Shown here piece after piece: positions 23,207 to 35,826 of a stretch of DNA of 64,000 nt. The DNA comes from Ottelia alismoides. Its lineage: Eukaryota > Streptophyta > Magnoliopsida > Alismatales > Hydrocharitaceae. A model generated the notes under the pieces. It searched no databases and had not been told where the DNA came from. It was given only the letters and a program-made list of their open reading frames with translations. The DNA lies in contig JAZKJV010011598.1 of the NCBI GenBank assembly GCA_037367405.1, positions 930,001 to 994,000 of the forward strand, given 5' to 3'. Within the stretch, counting starts at the first letter, position 1, and each line of letters starts with the position of its first letter. The position numbers were made by a program, and so were the translations under genes.

Positions 23207-24672
23207 ATGGCACCTCAAGAAAAGGGCAAGGGACAACCACCTCCTCAACCTGAGCAGGGCCAGATGCCAGATCAGAATCAAGTGAATGCTCAGTTGCTAG
23301 CCTCCATCCAAGCCATCTCGTAGCAACTGACCGAGCAGGCCCTTGCGCAAACTGCATTCTAGGATATGTAGAATGATGTGATGAACAGACAAGCAGGAGG
23401 AGGAGACAAATCAACAGGAGGAAGGGGAGAAGAACCTCGTGATGATCCTGACAAGGAAGAGCTGGAACAAAGGAGGTAGAAACCCAACCTAAAAGAGACA
23501 TATAATCCATGAGACAACCAGATGACCGAGTGGATCCGCATCCACCGATACATGCTCACTTTGAGCTCAAGCCTCAGTTCCTCGCTCTTTTACCATCATT
23601 TCATGGGGACACCAACGAGGGTCCGTACATTCACCTGCAGCAGTTCTCACGCATCTGTCGTACTACCCACTACCGTAATGTTCCCTCGGACACAGTGAAG
23701 ATGATGGTGTTCCCCTTCAGTTTAAAAAGCAAGGCCCTATATTGGGTCAATCATTTGGGAAAGCTTGTGACGACGTGGGAGGAACTGAAATCCGCCTTTA
23801 TGCACAAATTCTATCCCCTCGCCAGCTCAACCAGATGCGAGCCAGAATCAGTAACTTCTTCTAGGGTGCCCATGAGACAATCCATGAAGCTTGAGAGCGA
23901 TTCACAGAGCTGCAGGAGAAGTGCCCCCATCATGAGATACTGAGGACCAGTCTAGTCCAACACTTTTTCAAGGGATTGAATGTATAGAGCCAGAGGCTCG
24001 TCGATGTAGCATGTGGGGGATCTCACTTCAATAAAGATGAAGATGTAATCTGGCAAATTTTTGAAGAAATGATCAAAGGAGTGGCCGCCTCTCTTCATCC
24101 CATGCATACCAGAAACAACCTCAGATCCTCCATAAGCAAGTACATATGGCAACGTCTCGTGAGGCGGAGAGAGATGCGAGCTCCAACCTCAGCATCATCA
24201 GGGCCATCTCTCAAAGGTTGACATCATCGAGAAGAGATCACAAGATCTCGAGAAGGCTATCTATTATCGTAAAGAGGACGCAACACTTAGACAAGCTGGA
24301 CCAGATCACCAAGCAGTTGGAGCTGCTGGTGAGCACCATCAGTTCAGTCCAGTCGGCGACACCATCTACAGAGTCTCTTGCTGAGAAGAAGGATGAGCCA
24401 TCACCGCCACAACAGCCTCAGCCGAGTCAGCAGACACCGACAATCCAGCACGTGTACTACGAGTAGGCGCCAGATCAGGGCCCACTGCAGTAGCAGATGG
24501 TGGTTTACCAGCCAGACTTCCTTCCACCTAATGATCTAGCATTCCCACCACCACCATTAATTCAAGAAGTCAACGGTATATGGAGCAACGATGCACAACT
24601 AGCCCATCCTATCGGACACCTATAGGGCCACCACCAGCCAATAGGGATTACCGCCAACCCCAAGGTGGTCGG
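23207..24672 (+). pseudogene. E1 gag, 5' part (interrupted by E2)
   Basis: Gag forms the particle that packages element RNA. The start is the ATG at 23207 (MAPQEKGKGQPPPQPEQ), a proline/glutamine-rich beginning. The conserved Athila gag core is at 23550-23830 (FELKPQFLALLPSF, HLQQFSRICRT, FPFSLKSKALYWVNHL, TWEELKSAFMHKFYP). Several stop codons and at least one frameshift (near 23480-23510 the reading moves to another frame) make it non-functional. A helical segment near 24290-24350 (LDQITKQLELLVSTI) and a Pro/Gln-rich tail follow. The sequence stops at GGTGGTCGG, where E2 is inserted, and continues in the same frame from 33917. Confidence 0.87.
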
Positions 24673-25683
24673 TGATGAATACTCATTCATCACTCTTTAT
24701 TATTTTATTTTAGCTAAAAATCTTAGCAAAACATCATGTAGATAGCTGTAAATACAATAAGTTACTAATAATCATGCCTTTTGTAAATATCAATAATTAG
24801 CATGTATTTATGAAAAAATAAAAGAATAAAGAATAAAGAAAAAGAAGGAAATATTTAGAATAAATATTGAGTGACCTAACCCAAGAGAGGGCCCAATATG
24901 GGCATGATCGCCAAATAAAATAAGTAGAGAGAGATAGGGCCACTCTACGTTGCACACATTTCCTCTTTATGTACATATTCTATTTTCACAAAATAAAAAT
25001 AAAATGTGTTCTTAATCCCTTGTATATATTTCCAAAAAATATAATAAAAATTAGAAAAATAAAATTGAAATAAAAACAAAATAAATTTCTCTCTCAATCT
25101 TGTACATAATACATGTATATATGTACACTAGATCTATTTATTTCACTCTTGTAAATAAACAATAAAAATAAAATAAAAATTATTTTATACTCTAAATTTT
25201 ATGTTGTAAATAAATAAAATATAAAATTAGAGTATTTATACAAAATAAGAAAATAAAAATAATAATATAAAATACCTAGGTATTTTATACATGTATATAA
25301 TATAATATATTGTATATATCATAATTTATTTTTCAAAAAAATAAATAAAAATCACTAAAAAATAATTTGAAAAATAATAAATTTTTTTCATTTTGTAAAT
25401 ATTTTAAAATAAAATCGTTCTCTATTTTTATTTAATTTACAAATCTTTTCTATTTCCCATTTTTTGATTGGTCCAGAGGGATTGTTGACCCCGGTCAACT
25501 CCCCCTCCCGGACCAATCTTCGCCCGGATCCGATTTTGCGCCCCATTTCTCGTATTTTTCTCGATCGGGTCTTGGCTTCTTCCTTCCCCTTGGATCCATG
25601 ACCCTCGCGGATCCCTAGGGAAGGTCGGATCGCCCTTGGTTCACGTGCCCGTGCCCCGATCTTAGTAGACACCTGGGAACGAG

Positions 25684-25690
25684 TATAAAT
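25684..25690 (+). promoter_or_regulatory. E2 5' LTR TATA box
   Basis: TATAAAT followed by TATTCCTTTC; the same box is present in the 3' LTR at 31600. Confidence 0.65.
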
Positions 25691-25936
25691 TATTCCTTTC
25701 ATTGCCCAGCTCTGTAGCTCGCGTCGCATACCCTCCTACTACCCTAGCCTTCTTCCCCTTGGTGACAGCATTCGGCCGGAGCCTTTGGTGGCCGGATTGA
25801 GGTGCTGCAACCGACGCTCGAAACACGTGGTTGGACCTCTGCCGCGTTTGAGCCTCCCCACCTTCCACAACGTGGTTAAGGCAAAGACCATACCCACTTC
25901 ACCCCCTGGAGCTGAGGATTCATCTTGGACCATCAG

Positions 25937-26242
25937 GTACATTTCATTTCGATCCCAGTTCTGTCTATTTCGATTCATCCATTCTCTACTCCGCCGGCTC
26001 CGACCCGACGGTCGGAGCTCCATCAGCCGCATCCCCCCCGTTCCGATCGATTCCCCTATCCATGGTCATCCTTCCCCTGCAGCCTAATCACCCTAGACTT
26101 GGCTTAGACAACAAGGATTAGGATCGAAGCTCCATCTGTCGCATCACCGGAGCTTCAACCTCCACACACCGTCGCTTCACTTTGTTTCCGGTCAAATAAC
26201 CCCAACCGGAGTCTCCCTCCAAGTTGAAGCTTCCGTTTGCAG
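25937..26242 (+). other. Candidate intron inside the E2 5' LTR (306 nt)
   Basis: Donor CATCAG|GTACATT and acceptor TTCCGTTTGCAG|GTCAGAA. The position after the TATA box is comparable with the E1 pair; the 3' LTR keeps both sites. Confidence 0.4.
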
Positions 26243-27999
26243 GTCAGAACGTGCGCAGATACACCCCAGGACGCCTTTCATCCACTCCAACGGAGGTCCC
26301 CCAGGTCATGCACCCCTTCCCGAAGATCCGACCACTGCCCGGACCATCGGACCAGTCCACTCGACGCGGAGGAGCCCCACGACTTTATAGCCGCTGCCCG
26401 ATTGTTCATCGGAGCGCCGGATCTTGCCGGTTCTTCGGTGAACTTCGCCCATGCGGAGTTCTTCCAGGACCCTCCTCTACCGTTGGATCATCACTGCAAC
26501 CCCAGATTTGATCGCCATCGTCCATCGCCTGCGCCTTGTCAGACCGTTAGATCTGATATCTAACGGCCCTCGTACACCCACGTTCGCGCCCGCAGGACAA
26601 CCGTTAGATCTACCAGGTGTCAGCGCTAGAGCCGCAAATCTCCTTCCATTCAGCGAGCGCCACCTGGCACACCACGTGACCCGCACGAGTCGGCTGGGTA
26701 ATTTGCGTCACCTTCCATGTAATAACTTTTTTTATTTTAGTCTGTTGAATAAATATAACACAATGGACCATTTTGCATATTCGCACCTGTAGTTTTATAT
26801 ATTTGCATTTTAGTCCTCCTTGTATGGGTGCACGTGCGTCGTTACGTGTCTTTTTGTGACATTTGTATATCTTATCCTGAGATTAATGGATGTTATGGTT
26901 TGAATTTATAGTTTTATTATTTACATCCATACCCCTGTGTGTGGGGTTTTGGAAATGTCCAGGAATTAGTGGAAAAATTGCAGTTGACCCCCTGGGCTTT
27001 TGATGCGTGTTCTGATTTAGCCCCTGAGACTTATTTTCTTTGCGATTTAGTCCCTGTGTGCTGTATGTTTTTTGATTGGTTGAAATAAATATCAAATCTT
27101 GTCTAAAAATTGTGAAATTTGGAAACGTACCTCCTGCCATAGTGTAAAAATTTCTTTGAATTTTTGGGCTCTTTTTGTTTTCATTTGATATTTTTAAAAA
27201 TTCAAAAACATCAAATTTTGCTTCTATTTAATCTAAAAAATCCATTAAAAATACTAAAAATCCTCTAAAAAATCTAAAAATATTCTTATTTGTGTGTTTT
27301 GACTTGCTTTTGCTTATATCTAATTTTTGTTGTTTTTGGATTTATAAAAACCCTAAAAATTGAAACACACTAAAAAACTTAAAAAAATCATTAAAAATTC
27401 AGGAAAAATAAAAATTATGCGATTTCTTCTTCTGTAGTTAGGAATTTGTTAGTTTCTCATAAAATTGTTGCTAGAATTTTATAGGCTATTTAGGTATTTT
27501 TGAATGGCCTTTAGATTCTGGCTGCATAGTGTCTTTGATTTTTATACTTGTTTCATTTTAGAAAATTAATTAAAAATCAGAAAAACCCAATAAAAATATC
27601 TAAAATACTTGAATATTTATAAAAACCAAATTTTTTTAATTTTCTGACCTGTTTTAGTGTGTTAAATAATTATTTGTTTGTGCCCTTTTTGACTTTTTTT
27701 ATATTTTTCTTAATTTAAAATTACAAAAAAAATTTGAAAAACCAAATTCCACCAAAAATGGTTTGTTTCTTTTATTTTTGAACCCTGACTACTTCGTACG
27801 TTTTTCCAAACCGTGCTCCTTGTGTTCGACCATGGTAGCTATACCAGGTAAAATAAAATAGCGAGACATCTATTTGCCTCATTTGTTGATTCTTATATTT
27901 GGTGGTCTTTGTTTTCTTGATTGAGTCTGGCCCGAGGGGTTGAGGTCGCAACGACCATTGATACCTTCTTGCCTTAGTCACTCGGATCGCTCATCAGAA

Positions 28000-28017
28000 T
28001 GGCACCGTTACCGGGGA
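28000..28017 (+). other. E2 primer binding site (tRNA-Asp)
   Basis: TGGCACCGTTACCGGGGA differs from the perfect complement only by two CG-to-CA changes. It starts 3 nt after the LTR. Confidence 0.9.
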
Positions 28018-28025
28018 TATCTGAA

Positions 28026-28503
28026 GATTCCTTTGGGTACATCTCCCTTTCGCCTCGTTTTTGGCAAGCCCTGCCATTTACCTGTTGAGCTAAGACATAG
28101 GTCACTTTGGGCAGTCACGGATATACTTTTGGATCCTGTGAGTGTAGGAGATCAGAGGAGGGCAGAGTTGGCAGCCTTGGAGGAGATTAGAGATGCAGCC
28201 TTTTCGAACAACCTACATTACTAGGAAAGAGTGAAGGAGTGGCATGATTCTCATATCAGCCCACAAGCAGTTTGAACCAGGATAGAGAGTATGGTTGTTC
28301 GATGCCATGCTTCGATTATTTCCAGGGAAGTTGCAGAGCAAATGGAAGGGACCCTATCTGGTCCGAAAGATACATGACAACGGAAGCATCGACATATCAG
28401 AATTGTCATCTGAGTCTACCTTTCGTGTTAACCGGCAACGACTCAAACCATATCTAGATCATGAGCCGCTGGTCGTTGACGTCGCCCCTATTCATTTTGC
28501 GTG
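28026..28503 (+). pseudogene. E2 integrase C-terminal fragment
   Basis: Starts about 8 nt after the primer site, at the deletion junction. It encodes the end of an Athila integrase: LGTSPFRLVFGKPCHLPVEL, then KEWHDSHI, then LFPGKLQSKWKGPYLV, DNGSIDI and LKPYLDHEPL. These parts lie in different frames separated by a stop at 28222 and by frameshifts near 28290. The DDE catalytic domain is absent. The family comparison is with the equivalent region of E1 and E3. Confidence 0.88.
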
Positions 28504-28635
28504 AGATGTGGTCTCGTGACTCACATCTATTGCATCTCACGCCTGATTATCACTGTTCTCCCGCCTTGTATAGATCCAGATGTCAATATCACACTATTCT
28601 TCAGTCCAACACCCCATCTGCATCTTTGACTATGC

Positions 28636-28975
28636 TATACTTAGGGTGCACTTTACGCTAAGCATAAGGGGGTGTGAGACTTTTGATTTTCTTTTGATTC
28701 CTTTCTATGTCTGTTTTGCTGCCTATACTTAGGGGAGGTAGACCTTGTACATTCTTCCACTCGGATTTTCCTTTGTGGACAACCTGCTATACTTAGGATT
28801 ACTTGATCCGAAGTATAGGGGGAAATCCTGAGATTCTTTTCATTTCTATTCTTTCATTCGTTTTTGTAGTATAGCTTTTCCGTTTCACTTCCCTATACTA
28901 AGCACGAGTTATGTCTTCTTCATCGCTCTTGATTCACTCTGAGGACATCGTTCGAGCTAAGTATAGGGGGGTGTC
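28636..28975 (+). repeat. E2 3' UTR array of polypurine-tract-like stem-loops
   Basis: Modules: TATACTTAGGGTG...CGCTAAGCATAAGGGGG (28636-28672, partly decayed); a half module CCTATACTTAGGGG near 28725; TATACTTAGGAT/ATCCGAAGTATA + GGGGG (28788-28822); and CCTATACTAAGCACGAG...GCTAAGTATAGGGGGG (28891-28970). The same architecture follows pol in E1, E3 and E4. Confidence 0.78.
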
Positions 28976-30552
28976 GTATATATTTCATATGTACTTTAGC
29001 CATAACTCGTACTTTGTGCGAGTGTGTTAATAAATAAAATGGATAAAATCCTTAAAAATCCATAAAAATTAAAATTTTTCTTGTACATAAAATTCTTTAA
29101 TGCACATACATAGCAATGTACAAAATTATTTTTGTAAAAATGTTTGTAAAAATATTTTGTGTGTAAAGATTTTGCAAATATTTTCATATCAAAATTATGT
29201 ATAGAGTACTGTAAAATGTTTGAAAAACAAAAAGTTTGCATAAACCCTTGTGTAAATGTGTGTAAATATTTTGCAAAACTTCTGCATTCATGCATACATC
29301 CATATTTTCAAGCATTTTCAAAATTTTGCGTACTTTCAAAAAAAATTCAAAAATGCATTTTTGTAAATACTTGTACAGTTTTTCAGAATTGTAGTTGACA
29401 TTTTAACTAGCCTGGAATTAAATTGAAAAATGGAGCTTGGTTAAGATCTTAATCCACCTAATTCTAAGAGGAACATTATTGGGCTTAGGGTTGAGACTTT
29501 TCAGGTCCATGGTGACTTAATTCTTTGAGTCCACTAGGCTATGATCATATGTCATCTTGATGAGCCTAAGTAGAACCCTTAACAATACATGCATGACTCT
29601 CACAGACAATGGCTTTACTTGGACCAACACTTTACACCTAGCTCTCTACGGATGAGGTGGTGAGGAGGCAGTCTTCTTTGACTTGGGGTAGCATATGAGG
29701 GTAGTACTTCTAGGCGGAACCTCTCTTCTTCTTATAGTAAAGGATGTGCGTCTCAACTTGGTCTGGTAGCAGTGAGGTCTAAAGATAGGAGTTGTGGGTT
29801 GTAATAAAGCTTCAAAAGAGGGATAATCTACTGGCTCAAGAGGAAAAACTCCTTATGTATATATGCTGCACCATGTAGATATGTTGTACATATGCACATC
29901 AAAAAAATGTGCAAAAAGAAAAACTCCAAAAAAGTGGTGGGTCTGATAGAAAATGAAATACCCACCGGAGTGTATATAGTCAAATAAAGCAAAGCTTATG
30001 TTACCCATGCCCATCTCATGAAGCTTGCAGCAGGGAGACTAGCTACACTGGTTGAGCTCCCAAGGATACATGGCTACACTGGCCATGGTCCATTCTCTTC
30101 TTTCTCCTCTTCTTGAGCCGGTTGAACTTGAACTTAGAAGGGAATACCCCGCTCCTCGAGGAAAGAGTTGCCAGACTAGGGTATTAGAGTTACCTTGTCA
30201 AGGGGGGTTGTCACTTTGCCATTTCTAAGGTGGGGAGCTACATATCACTTACATCGTACAAGAAAAGATTCATGGTCATCTGAGTTTGTGCATGTAGACT
30301 TGTTCTGATCTGGATTATTGAGGAATATTGACTATATATTAGTGGAACTTAGAGGCCGTTGAGTTTCAAACCTAAGTCCAAATAAGGTTCCGACAAACTA
30401 ATAATCCAAAGATTTGACTGAGCTCCATACTTCAATTTAATGAAGACAAGTTTAATAATCAGCATTGATTCACCTTTTTCTTCTTCTTTTTCTTTTCCTT
30501 TCTATTTTTCACTTCTTTTTCAAATTAGTATTTGCTAAGGGACTAGCAAAAT
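28976..30552 (+). other. E2 3' untranslated region
   Basis: No gene. T/A-rich with AAAATTTTGTAAA-type runs at 29040-29400, then sequence homologous to the E1 3' UTR (GAGCTTGGTTAAGATCTT, TTGACTTAATTCTTTGAG). No envelope-like ORF, although some Athila elements carry one here. Confidence 0.7.
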
Positions 30553-30566
30553 TAAAGTATAGGGGG
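30553..30566 (+). other. E2 polypurine tract
   Basis: TTAAAGTATAGGGGG immediately before the 3' LTR head; the plus-strand DNA primer site of reverse transcription. Confidence 0.9.
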
Positions 30567-33500
30567 TGATGAATACTCATTCGTCACTCTTTATTCTTTT
30601 GATTTAGCTAAAAATCTTGGCAAAACATCATGTAGATAGCTGTAAATACAACAAGTTACCAATAAGCATGCCTTTTGTAAATATCAATAATTAGTATGTA
30701 TTTATGAAAAAATAAAAGAATAAAGAATAAAGAAAAATAAGAAAATATTTAGAATAAATATTGAGTGACCTAAATCCAAGAGAGGGCCCAATTTGGGCCT
30801 GATCGCCAAATAAAATAAGTAGAGAGAGATAGGGTCACTCTACCTTGCATACATTTCCTCTTTATGTACATATTCTATTTTCACAAAATAAAAATAAAAA
30901 TGTGTTTTTAATCCCTTGTATATATTTCCAAAAATAAAACAAAAATTAAAAAAATAACATTGAAATAAAAACAAAATAAATTTCTCTCTCAATTATGTAC
31001 ATAATACATGTATATATGTACACTAGATCTATTTATTTCACTCTTGTAAATAAATAATAAAAATAAAATAAAAAGTATTTTATACTTTAAATTTTATGTT
31101 GTAAATAAATAAAATTTAAAATTAGAGTATTTGTACAAAAATAAGAAAAGAAAAATAATAATATAAAATACCTAGGTATTTTATACCTGTATATAATATA
31201 ATATATTGTATATATCATAATTTATTTTTCAAAAAATAAATAAAAATCACTAAAAAATAATTGAAAAATATTAAACATTTTTCATTTTGTAAATTTTTAA
31301 AATAAAATCGTTTTCTATTTTTATTTAATTTACAAATCTTTTCTATTTCCCATTTTTTGATTGGTCCAGAGGGATTGTTGACCCCCGGTCAACTCCCCCT
31401 CCCGGACCAATCTTCGCCCGGATCTGATTTTGTGCCCCATTTCTCGTATTTTTCTCGTTCGGGTCTTGGCTTCTCCTGCTTCGATTCCTTCGCCCGATCC
31501 TTCCCCTTGGATCCATGACCCTCTCGGATCCCTAGGGAAGGTCGGATCGCCCTTGGTTCGCGTGCCCGTGCCCGATCTTAACAGCCACCTGGGAACAAGT
31601 ATAAATTCTTCCTTTCATTTCCCAGCTCCGCAGCTCGCGCCGCACACCCTTCTACTACCCTAGCCTTCTTCCCCTTGGTGACAACATTCGACCGGAGCCT
31701 TTGGTGGCCGGATTGAGGTGCTGCAGCCGACGCTCGAAGCATGTGGCCGGACTTCCGCCGCGTTCGAGCCTCCCCGCCTTCCACAACGTGGTTGAGGCAA
31801 AGACTATACCCACTTCACCCCTGGAGCTGGGGATTCATCTTGGACCATCAGGTACTTTTCATTTCGATCCCAGTTCTGTCTATTTCGATTCATCCATTAT
31901 CTGCTCCGCCGGCTCCGACCTGACGGTCGGAGCTCCATCAGCCGCATCCCCCATTCTGATCGATTCCCCTATCCATGGTCATCCTTCCCTCGCAGCCTGA
32001 TCACCCTAGACTTGGCTTAGACATCCAAGATTAGGATCGAAGCTCCATCTGTTGCATCGCCGGAACTTCAACCTCCACCCACAGTCGTTTCACTTTGTTT
32101 TCGGCCAAATAACCCCGACCGGAGTCTCCCTCCGAGTCGAAGCTTCCGTTTGCAGGTCAGAACGTGCGCAGATACACCCCAGGATGCCTTTCATCCACTC
32201 TGTCGGAGGTCCCCCAGGTCACGCACCCCTTCCCGGAGATCTGACCACTGCCCGGACCATCGGACCAATCCACTCGACGCGGAGGATCCCCACGACTTTG
32301 TAGCCGCTGCCCGATTGTTCATCGGCGCGTCGAATCACTGCCGGTTCTCCGATGAACTTTGCCTATACGGAGTTCTTCCAGGACCCTCCTCTGCCGTTGG
32401 ATCATCACTACAGCCCCAGATTCGATCGCCATCGTCCATCTCCTACGCCTTGTCAGGCCGTTAGACCTGACATCTAACGGCCCCCGTATGCCCACGTTCG
32501 CACCCGTAGGACATCCGTTAGATTTACCAGGTGTCAGCGCCAGAGCCGCAGATCTCCTTCCATCCAGCAAGCGCCACTTGGCACACCACGTGACCCGCAC
32601 GAGTCGGCTGGGTAATTTGCATCACCTTCCCTGCGGTTTCTTTATGTTCTTATTTAGTTTGTTGAATAAATATAACACAGTGTACCATTTTGCATATTTG
32701 CACCTGTAGTTTTATACATTTGCATTTTAGTCCTCCTCGTATGGGTGCACGTGCATCGTCACGTGTCTTTTTGTGACATTTGCATATCTTATCCTGATAT
32801 TAATGGATGTTATGGTTTGGAATTTATAGTTTTATTATTTACATCCATACCCCTATGCGTGGTGTTTTGGACATGTGCTGGAATTAGTGGAAAAATTGCA
32901 GTTGGCCCCCCAGGCTTTTGACGAGTGTTCTGATTTAGCCCCTGAGACTTATTTTCTTTGCGATTTAGTCCTTGTGTGCTGTATGTTTTTGATTGATTGA
33001 AATAAATATCAAATCTCGTCCAAAAATTGTGAAATTTGGACACGTGGCTCCGACCATAGTGTAAAAATTTCTGTGAATTTTTGGGCTCTTTTTGTTTTCA
33101 TTTTATATTTTTAAAAATTCAAAAACCTCAAAATTTACTTCTATTTAATTTGAAAAATCCACTAAAAATACTAAAAATCATCTAAAAATCCAAAAATATT
33201 CTTATTTGTGTGTTTTGACTTGCTTTTGCTTCTGTCTAATATTGTTTTGGGATTTATAAAAACCCTAAAAATTGAAAAACACTAAAAAACTTAGAAAAAT
33301 CATTAAAAATTCAAGAAAAATAAAAAAATACAATTTCTTCTTATGTAGTTAGGATTTTATTTTTAGTTTCTCATAAAATTGTTGCTAGAATTTTATATAC
33401 TATTTAGGTATTTTTAAATAGCCTTTAGATTCTGGCTGCACAGTATCTTTGATTTTTACACTTGTTTCATTTTTAGGAAATTAACTAAAAATCAGAAAAA

Positions 33501-33916
33501 CCCAAGAAAAATACCAAAAACACTTGAATATTTATAAATCAAAAATATATTTATTTTATTTTCTGACCTCTTTTGGTGTGTTAAATAACTATTTGTTTGT
33601 GCCCTTTTTGACTTCTTTTATATTTTTCTTAATTTATAAATTACAAAAAAAATTGAAAAATAAAAAATCCACCAAAAATGGTTTGTTTCTTTTATTTTTG
33701 AACCCCGACTACTTCGTAGGTTTTTCCAAATCATGCTCCTTGTGTTCGACCCTGGTAGCTATACCAGGTAAAATAAAATAGCGAGACCTTTATTTGCCTG
33801 ATTTGTTTATTCTTATATTTAGTGGTCTTTGTTTTCTTGATTGAGTCCCACCCGAGGGGTTGAGGTCACAATGACCATTGATACCTTCTTGCCTTAATCG
33901 CTCGGATCGCTCATCA
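30567..33916 (+). repeat. E2 3' LTR (3350 bp)
   Basis: Collinear with the 5' LTR over its whole length, starting TGATGAATACTC after the polypurine tract and ending CTCATCA before GTCAG and resumed E1 gag. It includes a TATA box at 31600-31606 (TATAAAT) and the candidate splice pair at 31852-32155. Confidence 0.93.
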
Positions 33917-34652
33917 GTCAGTATCAACAGTCCTCTCAACCTCCACCTTAATATTACAAGCTCCATAGTACCAACATCAATGGAGGCAGAATCAACAGTA
34001 TGCACAACCGCATTACCGCCAGTCACAGTCGTATCACTAGTACGCGACTGCACCATCTCATGAATACCCTCCTCCCTCCTATCAGCTCTATCAGCTTCCT
34101 CCACCTCCTCAACCCCACCGACAGTCTCAACCTCAACCCCACAACAATCAGCCACAACGTGGTCTACACGTTGAACCTTCCGAGGCAAGTCCTGTGAACC
34201 CTACCTTGGATTTCTTGGCCCAACTTGTAAAAGGCCTAACAGATATGACGAAGAGGTTAGATGACCTAACCACTACCTAAACTTCCATTCGGATGCAGGT
34301 CAAAGCAAATCCCAATAGTTTCAAACGTAAAGAACATGTAGAATGTGATGTCCAGTCTGTGCCTGTAGAGTCAAATGATTGTAATATTGCTATATCCAAT
34401 GTTGTCACTCTCAGGAGCGGTAGGACTTTGCCTCCATTTGCCGCAAGTAAAGGGAAGAATAAAACTCTGACAGGTGAATCATCATCTTCTTCATCAGCCG
34501 CGCCAGCTACAAGGATAAGTAAGGAAGAAGAACAAGGAGGAGCCATGCTAGCTGCCACTCATCCCCACTGCCATCAGCAAAAACACCAAAAAAATCCAAA
34601 AATTCAAAAAGATGGTCGTGGTCGACGTGATGCCAAGCTAGCCATGGAGTAG
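33917..34652 (+). pseudogene. E1 gag, 3' part with TLRSGRT motif
   Basis: Resumes E1 gag directly after E2. The first 230 bases encode a Gln/Pro/Tyr-rich low-complexity tail (several QPQP and PPPP runs), broken by stops and a frame change. Then come a helical stretch (FLAQLVKGLTDMTKRLDDL) and the Athila hallmark NVVTLRSGRTLPP at about 34400. The frame ends with TAG after KLAME at 34652. In this lineage the TLRSGR motif marks the end of gag before protease; its role is unknown to me. Confidence 0.83.
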
Positions 34653-35826
34653 ACGCCAACAACAACTGATCCTACGCCAGCCGACGGAGTGGAGGCCACG
34701 CTTTTTCTTGTCCACCAGCATCGACATCTTCGCCACCCGCATGTACTCCTTTTTGTGATCCGAATGTACAGAATATTGTGGACAAGGATTTTGTTATAAA
34801 TAAGAACTTTGTTTCGATTTCAGTACTGTGAATATCCCGTTTCCTAAAGAAATAGAAAATTCCAAAAGAAATCCTGGAGTTGTGGATATAATTAATAATC
34901 TGACTGTTGAGATTCCTCTGATGAAAGCCATGGAATACATGCCCGCTATAAAGAAAGGCTTAAAGGAGACATGTACAAAAAAATGTCGTCTAACACGCAA
35001 CAACAGACACCGACAAGTAGAGAAGCATGTTCTCACCATGGCCACAATTGCAACCATTAGCAATCTCCCACAGAAGAAGCAAGACAAAGGACCACCTTTG
35101 ATCAATTGCGAGATTTTTGATCAAGTCTTCGAGCGCACATTGCTTGACAGCGGTTCTTCCATCAACCTCCTGCCCTTTTCACTATTGCAAGAACTCAGGA
35201 TAGTTCTTCTCAAGCATACACAGATGATCCTTCAGTTTGGTGATCGATCCATTAAGTGATCCGAGGTCTTTTGAAAGATGTTGTGGTAAAGGTGTGAGAC
35301 ATGCAGTTTCCAATCGACTTTGTAGTCCTTGATATGGACCCCCACACCCTTACTCCAGACTCATATTATCCAAGGCTGGCTATTCCTGCACACTTCAGAA
35401 GCCGTAGTGGATTATAGGTCTGGAAAGATTACTTTCAGCTCGAACAACAGTAAAATTACAATAGTCATGATCAGCGAGCCTAAAGTTGTAACTGATGAGA
35501 GTCATGCATCATCTCTTGAAGCAGACTGTGACTTCACTACAGAGATCAGAGATACACCACTCTCTTTGAACAACCCATGGACAATGGAAATCCTCTTTCT
35601 TGAGGAGGACTTGGAAAGCACAGTCAATGCAAGCTCCAATGATACTTCGGAGATAGAATCCACTATGCTGATGCATCCCTTTGATTCAGATGATTCTCTC
35701 TATACCGAACACAATGAGTTATTTGCAGATCTGTTCGGCACATCTTCATAAGATCAACAAAACACTGAGGTCAGCACGAACTCCAAAGATCAGACAGATC
35801 ATCCTTCAACCAGAATAGTCTCCGAA
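34653..35826 (+). pseudogene. E1 protease region
   Basis: Aspartic protease of the pol polyprotein, which would cut Gag-Pol in the particle. The active-site motif LLDSGSSINLLPF (Asp-Ser-Gly) is at about 35140. A lysine-rich segment (KKCRLTRNNRHRQVEKH) precedes it. A stop at 35257 and a frame change follow, so the segment corresponding to the E3 VDFTVLDM / GRPFL part is only partly readable. An acidic linker (35480-35750) leads to RT. Not functional. Confidence 0.82.

Larger units (their letters stand above)
24673..27996 (+). repeat. E2 5' LTR (3324 bp)
   Basis: From TGATGAATACTC (perfect terminal palindrome TGATGAAT-4 nt-ATTCATCA) to GATCGCTCATCA. The first 140 bases differ from the 3' LTR at about eight positions by my count. 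AT-rich U3, GC-rich centre (25450-26700), AT-rich end. The ORFs of up to 113 codons here occur in diverged form in the other LTR and are not genes. Confidence 0.93.
24673..33916 (+). mobile_element. E2: internally deleted Athila derivative in E1 gag
   Basis: Two 3.3-kb LTRs (24673-27996 and 30567-33916) flank only 2.57 kb: a primer site, then directly the integrase C-terminus, 3' UTR and polypurine tract. Leader, gag, protease, RT and most of integrase are gone. Flanking pentamers are GTCGG (24668-24672) and GTCAG (33917-33921), one mismatch, and E1 gag reads in one frame across the empty site. It is non-autonomous; if it moved in this form, proteins from a relative were needed. Confidence 0.9.

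Noticed and set aside
26224..26792. Overlapping 95-116 codon ORFs conserved at 32052-32709
   Set aside because: Conserved only because the two E2 LTRs are copies; no motif, and similar open frames exist on the opposite strand.
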